From the NCBI GenBank assembly GCA_902799835.1, contig CADCCF010000001.1, forward strand, positions 1-64,000: DNA of 64,000 nucleotides, read 5' to 3'. The stretch is from an uncultured Pseudomonadota bacterium (GTDB taxonomy: Bacteria > Pseudomonadota > Alphaproteobacteria > RF32 > CAG-239). The position numbers and the translations under genes were made by a program. Each line of letters opens with the position of its first letter. The first letter of the stretch is position 1. Below are positions 40,792 through 49,544 of this stretch, in pieces. The notes below the pieces were generated by a model. It searched no databases. It saw only the letters and a program-made list of their open reading frames with translations, and was not told the DNA's origin.

Positions 40792-43167
40792 ATGGAAGAT
40801 AAAACCAGATCCAACGAACAAAGGCAAAATAAAAATCGGCATTTTAAATTACCGCAAGAAATTATTGAGCAATACCAGGAAATGCCCATATTCAAAGCAA
40901 TAACTTCAAAAAAAATTAAGCCGTTTGATGTTATAAGGTTGCACAACTTAGCGCGCCAACTAAAAAAACAACACCCCGATTTATCAAGCGAAACCATCCT
41001 GCAAAACCAAATTGAGCTCTATTTAGTTATCCAAGCTGAATTAAAGAAATATTTCAAATCAGGCAAATCTGATGAAGCTCGCAAAAATATGGACGATGCT
41101 ATCAAAGCCAAATATCAAGAATTGGCTCAAAACCCATTGATTAATAAACTGTACGAAATCAACTTCGAAAAATACGCCTCAAAAGACGGCGATAAAGCTT
41201 GGATTAATTTTGCAGCCACCAATTTACAGCAAATCATGCATAACCAATTTAATTTTGATGAAACTCAACATTGGGATGATTTTATCGCTTCCGTCGACAG
41301 TTTGACTCAAATTTTAGAAAGCACTACCAAGAAAAAAGAAAAAACACCACCGCAAAACGTTAAAAAAACTTCAGCTGATATCACCAAAGCACCTGCTGTT
41401 GAAACGCCTGAAGTACCTGTCGTTGAAACTACAGACACAACAGCTAAACCGAAAGATAATATTGTCACACCAGAGAAAGAAACCGAAGAACCTCTTTCTC
41501 AAACCGCAACCGGTCCTACTTCTATTGTAGTTGAAGAAACTCAAGATGATGAAGATACCGAAAGTCACACTAATGATGACGAAATTTCTTCACCCGAAGA
41601 AGAAAATGACAACTTAGAGAATAACAATTTTAATAAAAGTTGGAGCGAATTTACTGATACTGTCGCTAAAAAACTGGAAGGCGGTAAAGTTACCAATAAA
41701 AAATGTGAAAACTCAAAATTCACCGCTGAAATTGAGCACAGCAAAGGCAATGTATCAATTACTGCAACTACCGACAATCATGTCTCTTTGGGAGCCAAAG
41801 ACACCCAAGGTAACCCGAACGTACCGGATCAAAAAGTCTTCCAAGCCTTGGCTCAAAAAGCTCTTGATGAAGGCAGTATAATTAACTTTGGCAACATTAA
41901 AACTCCGGAATTTAAGGCTCGTTTGATGATTGCCTGCATGGAGAAAGGCGTTGAAATTAAGGGCAAACCGAAATTAACCGATGAATTTTTGAACTCCATT
42001 GATTCGGCTAGCGCGAAACGTCTGCGTATTTTGCAAAACAAACAAAACACCCAAAGTCAACCGACGCCGACACCGCCAATTCAACAACCAGCTCAGACAC
42101 CGGATCCGGAAACATCGGAAACCACTCCTCAACCGGTTTCTAAATCTGATTATGAAAAAAGTCGTGACGAACGTGAGAAATTATTGGAAATTAAGAGCAA
42201 GACCACGCAAGGTCTCACCCCACAAGAGCAGTGCGAGTTAGATTATATAAAATTCACCCAAAAGCGCAAACAAGAATTAGAAGAAGCGATTGCCCGCACC
42301 GGCAACAAGATTGATCCGCGTACTGCCGAACACACTAAGGAAAGCGGCTACGCACCTAAAAATTATCCATTTTTTCCTAATGCTCGTGAATGGAATGGCT
42401 GGAAACTTCATCTTGATGTCGTGCCTAATCGTGATGAACCTACGACTAAAGCTGTTTCTGAATTTTTAGAAAAAATGCAAGTTGATCATAAAATTGCTAA
42501 TGGCGGTGAGAATGGTAAGGGTATGACCATCTATATTGGTAGTTATGATGATGCTAATAAACTAGCTCAAGAAATCAACTCACGTTTTGGCAAAAACATT
42601 GCCGAACCTCCGCTTTATACCGATCAAAAGAGGCAAGAAATTGACCTTAATAAAAAAGTAACCGGCAGATTTTATCTGCAAAATTGGTATTCTATCCAAT
42701 ATCCACGCAGTTCAATCCATGGCATTTGCCCTGCTGAATATGGCTCAGCAGATGATGAAAATATGTGCTCACTTTTAACTGGTTTGGCAATAAGAGAACA
42801 AATTATCAGTAAAGATTTTACCTTAGAACTAATACCTCATGATAATAATTTCCATGACCGCTATGTATTTAGAAACTTGGAATCTTATTGCTCACACAAG
42901 TTGTATCAAAAGCATTTAGGTGAATTTTATTGCGGCAAAGATGCCGATAAATTTGAAAAGCAGATTTTCGGTGATGCACTGCCGCCAAAAGGCTCAAAGG
43001 ATCGTGCCACTTGGGATAAAATTGCTGACCTTTATATCCAAAAATCCGAAAATGATTACCCTCAAGGTATTCAAAAAATGGCGGAATTAAAGTCTAAATA
43101 TACTCCGATTGACTTTAACAAAGTTCCGCCTTTGGTGCGCCCGCAGAAATCCAACACCGGCAATTAA
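40792..43167 (+). CDS. 791-residue protein with disordered linkers, possible secreted effector
   Basis: Not confidently assigned. It has an N-terminal helical region (about 1-180), a long acidic Thr/Pro/Glu linker (about 185-280) and a small domain (about 285-400, with FGNIKTPEFKARLMIACMEKG) that recalls LPD7-like segments of large polyvalent proteins. A Pro/Gln/Thr linker and a C-terminal domain of about 230 residues follow. That last domain starts WKLHLDVVPN and includes GKGMTIYIGSYDDANKLA, loosely like lyase domains of lanthionine synthetases and OspF-type effectors; this resemblance is weak. No signal peptide. The ATG at 40792 has GGGAG 8 bp upstream; an earlier ATG (40762) has none. Modular, soluble and near no partner gene, it could be a type IV effector (inference). 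Confidence 0.6.
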   Translation: MEDKTRSNEQRQNKNRHFKLPQEIIEQYQEMPIFKAITSKKIKPFDVIRLHNLARQLKKQHPDLSSETILQNQIELYLVIQAELKKYFKSGKSDEARKNMDDAIKAKYQELAQNPLINKLYEINFEKYASKDGDKAWINFAATNLQQIMHNQFNFDETQHWDDFIASVDSLTQILESTTKKKEKTPPQNVKKTSADITKAPAVETPEVPVVETTDTTAKPKDNIVTPEKETEEPLSQTATGPTSIVVEETQDDEDTESHTNDDEISSPEEENDNLENNNFNKSWSEFTDTVAKKLEGGKVTNKKCENSKFTAEIEHSKGNVSITATTDNHVSLGAKDTQGNPNVPDQKVFQALAQKALDEGSIINFGNIKTPEFKARLMIACMEKGVEIKGKPKLTDEFLNSIDSASAKRLRILQNKQNTQSQPTPTPPIQQPAQTPDPETSETTPQPVSKSDYEKSRDEREKLLEIKSKTTQGLTPQEQCELDYIKFTQKRKQELEEAIARTGNKIDPRTAEHTKESGYAPKNYPFFPNAREWNGWKLHLDVVPNRDEPTTKAVSEFLEKMQVDHKIANGGENGKGMTIYIGSYDDANKLAQEINSRFGKNIAEPPLYTDQKRQEIDLNKKVTGRFYLQNWYSIQYPRSSIHGICPAEYGSADDENMCSLLTGLAIREQIISKDFTLELIPHDNNFHDRYVFRNLESYCSHKLYQKHLGEFYCGKDADKFEKQIFGDALPPKGSKDRATWDKIADLYIQKSENDYPQGIQKMAELKSKYTPIDFNKVPPLVRPQKSNTGN

Positions 43168-43179
43168 CCATAACTAAAG

Positions 43180-43265
43180 CCGCAATTTTGGAGAATAGTT
43201 CGAATAGAGTAATTTCCAGGGGAGATAAAATTTATACATAGTCTATTCCCTTCAAAAAACTGCGG
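43180..43265 (+). ncRNA. long imperfect hairpin, possible structured RNA
   Basis: CCGCA-a-TTTTGGAGAATAG pairs with CTATTCCCTTCAAAA-aaC-TGCGG over about 18 bp with a small bulge, around a 44-base loop region. It could be the end structure of the upstream gene or an independent small RNA. No known family recognised. Confidence 0.35.
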
Positions 43266-43352
43266 ATAGCGTGTGCAAATAATAAGAAATAAAAGTGGCG
43301 GTGAAAAAAAATTATATAAACTCAAAAAATGCGTATAATTAGGTGAATAATA

Positions 43353-43420
43353 AGAAACAGCTTTACAAAGTACCGGAGCGTACTTTGTGCGTACGTGAGG
43401 ACACTTTTAAAGCTGTTTCT
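43353..43420. ncRNA. nested perfect hairpins downstream of polA
   Basis: AGAAACAGCTTT / AAAGCTGTTTCT form a perfect 12-bp outer stem; inside, ACAAAGTAC / GTACTTTGT form a perfect 9-bp stem. On the plus strand TATAAT (43334-43339) lies 14 bp upstream, as if a short RNA were made. On the minus strand the same structure may end polA transcription. Confidence 0.4.
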
Positions 43421-43452
43421 GTATTAGACACCCATTAGACACATTTTTATTT

Positions 43453-46194
43453 TTAGTGAGCTTGGGTCCAGTTATCCCCCACCCCCGCTTCTGCCACAAA
43501 TTTAACCGAAGATTCGATAATGTTTTCCATCACATCTTTAACCAGTGGCACAATCGTCGCAACTTCTTCATTCGGAGCTTCCAAAATCAACTCATCATGA
43601 ACTTGCAGAAGCATTTGAGTTTTATAGCCGCCTTCGCGCAAGACTCGCTCCATTTTGTTCATTGCTAATTTAATAATATCGGCTGCTCCACCTTGTATCG
43701 GAGCATTAATTGCTGCACGTTCGGCATTAGCCACGACTCGTTTGTTGCTGTCATTTATACCAAAAGTCGAGCATCTTCTGCCAAAAGGTGTTTGCACATA
43801 TCCGTTTTTATGGGCAAATTCGATTGTTTTATTCATATATTCCTTAATCTCCGGCATTTGGGCAAAATAAGCATCAATATAAGCCTTTGCTTGTGCCGGT
43901 TCCACTCCGATATTTTTAGCCAAACCAAAAGCCGAAATTCCATAAACGATTCCAAAATTGATAGCCTTGGCCTGCCGCCGCAATGACGAGTCGACCTTAT
44001 CTATCGGCACTCCAAAAACATGGCTGGCGGTCGCTGCGTGCACATCCAACCCTTCGGCAAATGCCTGTTTTAAACGTTTAACATCAGCCACTTCAGCCAA
44101 CAAACGCAATTCAACCTGCGAGTAATCGCAAGAAACAATCTTAAACCCTTCGCGTGCTATAAAACATGAACGAATTTTTTTGCCCTCTTCACTGCGAATG
44201 GGAATATTTTGCAGATTCGGATTACTGGAAGCCAACCGTCCGGTATTAGTTCCGGCCACATTATAGGTCGTGTGAACTCTCAAATTTTTATCTAATAACT
44301 CTGACAAAGCATCAGTGTAGGTTGATTTTAGCTTGCTCATTTCGCGCCAGTCCAATATCAATCCGGCCAACTCCACCCCTTCACCATCCAAATCTTCCAA
44401 AACTTCTGCTCCGGTCGCCCAAGCCCCCGTCGCGGTCTTTTTACCTTTCAAACCTAATTTACCAAACAACACTTCTCCGATTTGTTTAGGCGATCCGATA
44501 TTAAACTCCTCATCGGTAATAGTAAATATTTTACTCTCTAACTCACGAATTCGTTCATCAAAATAATTACTCAACCCTTTTAATTCTTGAGCATTAACCT
44601 TCACGCCGCGCCTTTCCATATTGTAAAGCGTTGCCACCAACGGACGGTCATAAGTCTGATAGATAAGAGTTTTTCGCTCATCAATTTGCCTTCTTTGCAA
44701 AAGCTTGTACAAACGCAAAGTGTAATCAGCTCTTGAACACAAAAAATCAAGCTTTACTTTTTCATCCAATTGCTCAAAAACCACTTTGTTTTTACCGCTT
44801 CCTAACAAATCAGCTAATCCCGCCAATTCTTTATCAAAATAGATTTTAACCAGCTCCCTGATTTCATGTGAATGATCGGAACTATCCAAATCATATGACA
44901 TAATTTCAATATCATCATATGGGTTAAAAGAAACTTCGCCGAATTTATTATTTATAAAATGCATAATTTCTTTAATATTATGCCCAACTTTTAAAATTGA
45001 TTTGCTTACAAATAGAGGCTTCAGCCATTTTGTAAACATATTTTCATCCACGCCCCACTGCTTATCGGATAGCGCAAACAAATCCAAATTACCTTTTACC
45101 GGCTCGCCCATCGGCAACATAAAAGCCTCACCTTCTGCCACGGCAATTGCCAATCCTTTAAGTGTATCAAATGTGGGATTAACCCCGCTTGCCACTATTG
45201 TCATAGCCATAATTCCGCTTTCTTGTATCCGCTTGCTCAACTTTTGCAAATCGGCTTCATTTTGCACAATTTGATATTGTGTGGCGACTTCTTTTGCAGT
45301 TTTTATTTCTGTTCCATTCAAATTAGCGCACCGTTGATCTAACCACTTTTCAGCACGCGTCTTGATTGACCCGAACCCGTATTTATCCAAAAAAGCAAAA
45401 ACCTTATCATGTTCCGGACAACGGCAGGCATATTCTTCAATTTCGCTTTCAACCGGAACATCTTTTTTCAATGTTACCAACTTTAATGAAATGCGAGCAT
45501 TTTCCGCATTATCAATAATACTTTGCCGTCTTTTTTCCTGTTTTATTTCTTGGGCATGGGCCAAAAGCTCCTCAATACTACCATATTCATTAATCAGCAA
45601 TGCTGCAGTTTTTGGTCCGATTCCGGCCACCCCAGGAACATTATCTATTGCATCACCGGACAAAGCTTGAACTTGCACAACTTTATCAGGATAGACTCCG
45701 AACTTTTCTTTTACATCTTCCGGTGTAAAAAACTTATCTTTCATCGGGTCATAAAATTCGATTCCCTCATCTATAAGCTGCATCAAATCTTTATCACCTG
45801 ATACTACCACGACCTCAATATTTTGCTCACGCGCTTTTTGGGCATAAGTAGCTATCAGATCATCAGCTTCATATCCCTCCATCTCCAAATGACAAATATT
45901 CAACGCATCAACAGCTTCACGAATAATTGGAAACTGCGGTATCAATTCTTCCGGAGTCTCTTTACGTGTTCCTTTATATTCGGCAAAAATTTGATTACGA
46001 AAATTTTCTCTTTTAGCATCGAACAACACCAAACAATAATCGCATGGAATTTTTTGGGTTAGTTTCAAAAACATATTGGTAAAACCAAATACTGCATTAA
46101 CCGGTGTTCCATCAGGAGAATTCAGCGGCGGCAAACCATAAAAAGCTCTGAATATATATCCTGAACCATCAATTAAACATATCTTTTTTGCCAT
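43453..46194 (-). CDS. polA: DNA polymerase I
   Basis: A 913-residue repair and Okazaki-processing polymerase. The 5' nuclease domain is complete at the N-terminus (ICLIDGSGYIFRAFYGLPPL, GYEADDLIATYA, SGDKDLMQL). Polymerase motifs are intact: VSCDYSQVELRLLAE (A), RRQAKAINFGIVYGIS (B) and QVHDEL (C). The middle 3'-5' exonuclease domain keeps its length but has lost catalytic acids: where E. coli has FDTET it has MTIVA, and where E. coli has LKYD it has IKEI. The single-strand proofreading activity is therefore probably absent. Confidence 0.95.
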   Translation of the reverse strand: MAKKICLIDGSGYIFRAFYGLPPLNSPDGTPVNAVFGFTNMFLKLTQKIPCDYCLVLFDAKRENFRNQIFAEYKGTRKETPEELIPQFPIIREAVDALNICHLEMEGYEADDLIATYAQKAREQNIEVVVVSGDKDLMQLIDEGIEFYDPMKDKFFTPEDVKEKFGVYPDKVVQVQALSGDAIDNVPGVAGIGPKTAALLINEYGSIEELLAHAQEIKQEKRRQSIIDNAENARISLKLVTLKKDVPVESEIEEYACRCPEHDKVFAFLDKYGFGSIKTRAEKWLDQRCANLNGTEIKTAKEVATQYQIVQNEADLQKLSKRIQESGIMAMTIVASGVNPTFDTLKGLAIAVAEGEAFMLPMGEPVKGNLDLFALSDKQWGVDENMFTKWLKPLFVSKSILKVGHNIKEIMHFINNKFGEVSFNPYDDIEIMSYDLDSSDHSHEIRELVKIYFDKELAGLADLLGSGKNKVVFEQLDEKVKLDFLCSRADYTLRLYKLLQRRQIDERKTLIYQTYDRPLVATLYNMERRGVKVNAQELKGLSNYFDERIRELESKIFTITDEEFNIGSPKQIGEVLFGKLGLKGKKTATGAWATGAEVLEDLDGEGVELAGLILDWREMSKLKSTYTDALSELLDKNLRVHTTYNVAGTNTGRLASSNPNLQNIPIRSEEGKKIRSCFIAREGFKIVSCDYSQVELRLLAEVADVKRLKQAFAEGLDVHAATASHVFGVPIDKVDSSLRRQAKAINFGIVYGISAFGLAKNIGVEPAQAKAYIDAYFAQMPEIKEYMNKTIEFAHKNGYVQTPFGRRCSTFGINDSNKRVVANAERAAINAPIQGGAADIIKLAMNKMERVLREGGYKTQMLLQVHDELILEAPNEEVATIVPLVKDVMENIIESSVKFVAEAGVGDNWTQAH

Positions 46195-46284
46195 TTTTAA
46201 AAATCCTCTTTTTGATTACCTTAAATATAGCCAAGAATTGTTCCTCTGCCAAGCCTTAAAGCACAAATTCACATAAGTTTTAAA

Positions 46285-46318
46285 ACAAAAACTCCTCGGA
46301 TTGCCGAGGAGTTTCGGT
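46285..46318 (-). terminator. terminator of the lipoprotein gene
   Basis: AAACTCCTCGG-CAAT-CCGAGGAGTTT on the minus strand followed by TGTTTT. Confidence 0.78.
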
Positions 46319-46333
46319 TTTTTGTTATATTTT

Positions 46334-47434
46334 TTATCTTACAAAGACTAATACGGCAGGATCAGAAGCATTGGCATCCGTGCGTGAAGATATATTAACT
46401 CTGTCAGCACTTACACCCATAGCAATAATATCCTGAAAAACACTTGATGCATAGCTTTGTGCACTTTGGCCTTTAATCGGATTTACTGCAACAACATCAA
46501 ACACTGCATTGCTCTTTTTAGCAACGGCATTGTCGACTGCCTGCCTCAAACCAGCTTTATAATCAATATTTCTATTAGCAAAGTTCACGCTAAGCAATGG
46601 TCTGCCATCAGTAATTCTGACAGTCTGGCTCACCGGCTTAGCCAAATTGACGCGTTTAATACTGTTGGTTGAAGCTCTCTGGTACATCACCGGATTATTT
46701 ACACCGAAACTACCGATCTTAATTGCCTCATTAAGATTTGCTAAATTATCATTAGCTGTATCAATATACTGCTGTTGACGAGCTATATCACCACTGATTT
46801 CAGATTCCAAAGAATGCATCAATACTGAAGTCTGATTCGCCTCATTTTCTAAAGTACGTAAATGAGCGTGATCTTCATCAATCGCCCCCGATATAGAATA
46901 AGCTGATTGGATAGCTTCTGACAAATAATCAGTATTGGCAACATCTGCCGAGACAGAAGCTGAAATTTGGTTCAATGACGACAAGTTGGAAGTCATTGTC
47001 TGAATATTATTTTGAGCAGAATTCAAAAACTCAAGCATCCGCGGATTCCCCGGAGTCGTACCAACCTGCAATTTTGCTTCCATAATGCCGACCGTTCTGT
47101 GATACTGTAAAGCATTAGAAACTACTGACTTACGCAACTTTTGCAATTGGTCATTATTCTTTTTAATTGACTTCTGTAATTGTCTCAATTCATTACGGAA
47201 AGTTATAACTTTTTGGCCTACAAACGTCCCTGTATTGCTAACCGAAGAAATTTCGACCGGCTTAAAATCCGTTGCACCCAATACGATTCCGGCTGCAGCC
47301 GCATCGCGTTCACTAATGGCAACTTCTCGAGAATTTCTGCCAAACAATGATTGAAAACCCGCATCATTTGAATGAGTGCAACCGCTCAAAGCCGCTGCTA
47401 TCATTAAACAAGATAATTTTGATAATTTCAACAT
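46334..47434 (-). CDS. lipoprotein with coiled coil and OmpA-like C-terminal domain
   Basis: 366 residues. The lipobox is LSGC (cleavage before about C19). A long helical region with heptad-like Leu/Gln spacing covers about residues 75-230. The C-terminal 90 residues (LLSVNFANRNIDY, AVFDVVAVN, SVFQDIIAMGVSADRVNIS) have the beta-alpha pattern of OmpA-like peptidoglycan-binding domains, although the usual Asp and Arg ligands are not all clear. A tether between envelope layers is likely. Single gene with its own terminator. Confidence 0.7.
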   Translation of the reverse strand: MLKLSKLSCLMIAAALSGCTHSNDAGFQSLFGRNSREVAISERDAAAAGIVLGATDFKPVEISSVSNTGTFVGQKVITFRNELRQLQKSIKKNNDQLQKLRKSVVSNALQYHRTVGIMEAKLQVGTTPGNPRMLEFLNSAQNNIQTMTSNLSSLNQISASVSADVANTDYLSEAIQSAYSISGAIDEDHAHLRTLENEANQTSVLMHSLESEISGDIARQQQYIDTANDNLANLNEAIKIGSFGVNNPVMYQRASTNSIKRVNLAKPVSQTVRITDGRPLLSVNFANRNIDYKAGLRQAVDNAVAKKSNAVFDVVAVNPIKGQSAQSYASSVFQDIIAMGVSADRVNISSRTDANASDPAVLVFVR

Positions 47435-47647
47435 CTAACCACACCTTATAAAAATACTTACACTATTGTGTTTTACACTATTTGCTGATTTTGTAAAGTT
47501 TTTTTTTATAAAACCGTAAAAACTTACCATTTCAAGCACAAATATAAACACTATAAATAAATTATTAGTAAACAAATTATTTTTTTGAAAAAAAAACTTG
47601 CTTTTTAAATTATATTGTTTTATTAACTGTCACTGTCAAATGCGAAT

Positions 47648-47724
47648 GCGCCCGTAGCTCAATTGGATAGAGCATCTGACTACGGATCAGAAGGTTGTGA
47701 GTTCGAATCCCGCCGGGCGCGCCA
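47648..47724 (+). tRNA. tRNA-Arg (anticodon ACG)
   Basis: Acceptor GCGCCCG / CGGGCGC with encoded CCA, D-arm GCTC...GAGC, anticodon stem TCTGA / TCAGA with loop CTACGGA (ACG), T-arm GTGAG-TTCGAAT-CCCGC. The T-stem has one A-C mismatch. A promoter-like TTGCTT, 17 bp, TATTAA precedes it. Its last 19 bases begin the repeat unit described below. Confidence 0.95.
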
Positions 47725-47766
47725 AAAAACCTAAGTCCCTTAACTGCGGGCTTTTTTTGTAAGCAA
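47706..47766 (+). repeat. tRNA-Arg tail repeat, copy 1 (T-loop to terminator)
   Basis: 61 bp starting AATCCCGCC in the tRNA T-loop, running through the CCA and terminator to GTAAGCAA. Identical to 47888-47948, period 182 bp. Confidence 0.95.
47731..47758 (+). terminator. terminator after tRNA-Arg
   Basis: AAGTCCC / GGGCTT stem with T7 tract; duplicated at about 47913-47940. Confidence 0.7.
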
Positions 47767-47887
47767 TGGGATTTGCCACCTATTGCGGGATTTGAACTCA
47801 CAATGAGTGAGTTCGACTACAAGCGAAAGGCAGACTTTAAGTATGCCGGTCGCGAATGCGATGAGCGCAGTGAATAAGCTTGCGCGT
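47767..47887 (+). other. insert of tRNA-Arg tail element
   Basis: 121 bp between the two tail copies. Begins with an inverted copy of the T-arm (GCGGGATTTGAACTCAC), a 5-base loop, a direct copy of the T-arm 5' half (GTGAGTTCGA), then hairpins GGCA...TGCC, TCGC-GAAT-GCGA and GCGCA...TGCGC. The stretch GGCAGAC...AAGTATGCCGGT is shared with the tRNA-Gly element. Confidence 0.7.
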
Positions 47888-47948
47888 AATCCCGCCGGGC
47901 GCGCCAAAAAACCTAAGTCCCTTAACTGCGGGCTTTTTTTGTAAGCAA
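47888..47948 (+). repeat. tRNA-Arg tail repeat, copy 2
   Basis: Exact 61-bp copy, including acceptor 3' strand, CCA and terminator, but without the 5' part of a tRNA. Confidence 0.95.
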
Positions 47949-47977
47949 AATGAGCCTCAACCAAGCAAGAGCACAAA

Positions 47978-48343
47978 ATGCAACGTTACCTTTTAAGTTC
48001 TGAATCAACCCATAATGGAATAATCTACATAGTGTTAGCCTTTTTTTTGGGTTGTATTGGCATCCACAACTTTTATGTCGGGTATTGGAAACGTGGTTTA
48101 TCACAAATGGCCTTAACCCTCGTTTCGCCGTACATGATGTTTATTCCTCTGTTATTCGCGGCCCTTTGGGCAACCTTGGAAATATTCTTTGTTAACCGCA
48201 GTGCCAACGGCTGTTTGTTGGGCGGAAATCGTCTTGTAATTTGGATTTTGCGAGCTGCCTCTGCTCTCATCTTGGCATGGGCTGCCTTATCAAGTGACAT
48301 GTCCATCACCGATCTTGATTTGCAAAGTTTAGCTGAGATTTAG
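47978..48343 (+). CDS. TM2-domain membrane protein
   Basis: 121 residues with a TM2 domain (YIVLAFFLGCIGIHNFYVGY, then a second helix) and one further hydrophobic helix pair to residue 108. Function of TM2 proteins is not established. The gene begins 30 bp after the second tRNA-Arg tail copy, with only a weak AAGAG ribosome site, and is followed 11 bp later by a transporter gene. Confidence 0.78.
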   Translation: MQRYLLSSESTHNGIIYIVLAFFLGCIGIHNFYVGYWKRGLSQMALTLVSPYMMFIPLLFAALWATLEIFFVNRSANGCLLGGNRLVIWILRAASALILAWAALSSDMSITDLDLQSLAEI

Positions 48344-48354
48344 AGAAAATTGTC

Positions 48355-49236
48355 ATGTGGGCTATATTTGCTTTTTTCACCAGCATGGTCAATGCAACTT
48401 ATTATATTTGCAATCAAAATGCTAAATTTTCGCCATCGATTTTTATAATATATCGAGGATTTATCGTTGCTTTATTTGCTCTGCCTTGCTTATTCTTTTA
48501 TGATATAATAACTGCCTGGCAATTTTATGCCATTGCAATTATTCAAGGACTTATCACAGCTTACAATGATTTGATGAGTTTTAAGGCTAACCAAAAATAT
48601 GGCGCTGAAACCGTAAGCTCCATAATTCCGATAAATGTTTCATTCACTTTTATAATGTGGTGTTTTTTGGAACCGTTAATTATTGTAAAATATGCTCAAG
48701 CGCCAATCAAAAGTTTGTTTATTATCTTAGCATTAAGCGGTATAATTTATTCCGTATCCAAATATCGCCGTGCCAAATTCACCAAAGAGGCTTTTATAGC
48801 CCTCTTACCGGTAATGCTTCTGGGTTCGACCATTTCCATATTTAACAAAACCATTATGGATTATGCCCAAGAATCTCTTTTAGGTTTGTGTTTTTGGCGG
48901 GTTTTTGTCTCCAGCACAACTGTCGGATTAGCTCATCTGGTAATTTATATTAATCGTGGCAAAACTTTAACAGGTTTATTCAAACTTGATTACCTCAAAC
49001 GTAGTTGGATTTTTATATTTATTCCCATCAGCATGACTTTTCGCAATTTGGCCATGTATTATACCGCCAACCCGTCTTATGTTTCGGCAATTGTCCAAAC
49101 CTCACTGCTTTGGGTTATGTTTTTTAATCGCTATATCACATTTATAAAATTTAAAAAACAACTCATGAAAATGGAGAAAAAATGGGCATTTTTAATGCTG
49201 ATTTCCATTATTACACTGGTATTGGCAACAAAATAA
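48355..49236 (+). CDS. DMT-superfamily (EamA-like) transporter
   Basis: 293 residues with about ten hydrophobic helices in two similar halves, as in EamA-type drug/metabolite transporters (for example IIYRGFIVALFALPCLF in the first half and CFWRVFVSSTTVGLAHL in the second). Substrate unknown. It follows the TM2 gene by 11 bp and is probably co-transcribed. Confidence 0.78.
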   Translation: MWAIFAFFTSMVNATYYICNQNAKFSPSIFIIYRGFIVALFALPCLFFYDIITAWQFYAIAIIQGLITAYNDLMSFKANQKYGAETVSSIIPINVSFTFIMWCFLEPLIIVKYAQAPIKSLFIILALSGIIYSVSKYRRAKFTKEAFIALLPVMLLGSTISIFNKTIMDYAQESLLGLCFWRVFVSSTTVGLAHLVIYINRGKTLTGLFKLDYLKRSWIFIFIPISMTFRNLAMYYTANPSYVSAIVQTSLLWVMFFNRYITFIKFKKQLMKMEKKWAFLMLISIITLVLATK

Positions 49237-49306
49237 CTAAAAAATATAAAAATAGTACTTGCAAAATAAAAATTATGTGATATTAGAATAACACATCTTA
49301 AGTGAT

Positions 49307-49381
49307 GCGGGTATAGCTCAGGGGTAGAGCGCAACCTTGCCAAGGTTGATGTCGTGGGTCCGAATCCCATTGCCCGCTCCA
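49307..49381 (+). tRNA. tRNA-Gly (anticodon GCC)
   Basis: Acceptor GCGGGTA / TGCCCGC, D-arm GCTC...GAGC, anticodon stem CAACC / GGTTG with loop TTGCCAA (GCC), T-arm GTGGG-TCCGAAT-CCCAT and encoded CCA. CTTGCAA upstream gives a tRNA-type -35. Followed by repeats of its own tail. Confidence 0.95.
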
Positions 49382-49544
49382 TTAAAACAAAAAAGCTCCT
49401 TTACGGAGCTTTTTTATTTTAAAGACTAGCGGCAACAGATGAGGACCCACGAAGAAGTGGTCCGACAAGGAGGAGAGGCAGACGAAAGTATGCCGGTGAG
49501 GGCGATAAGCCCGAGCAACGACGAAGCGACGAGTGTAGCGAGTC
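49363..49544 (+). repeat. tRNA-Gly tail element, unit 1 (182 bp)
   Basis: Starts AATCCCATTGCCCGCTCCA in the tRNA and holds a terminator. It also has an inverted T-arm half (GGACCCAC), a loop, a direct copy (GTGGTCCGA), and the shared hairpin GGCAGACGAAAGTATGCCGGT (49478-49498) before the next AATCCC at 49545. Confidence 0.85.
49389..49416 (+). terminator. terminator after tRNA-Gly
   Basis: AAAAAGCTCC-TTTAC-GGAGCTTTTTT. Confidence 0.88.

Noticed and set aside
43180-43265. 6S RNA
   Set aside because: Only about 86 bases of paired structure, roughly half the usual length, and no recognisable central bubble.
47740-48104. Minus-strand open frames over the tRNA-Arg tail repeats
   Set aside because: They repeat the same peptide end only because the DNA is duplicated, and they run antisense through a tRNA and terminators; no ribosome site.
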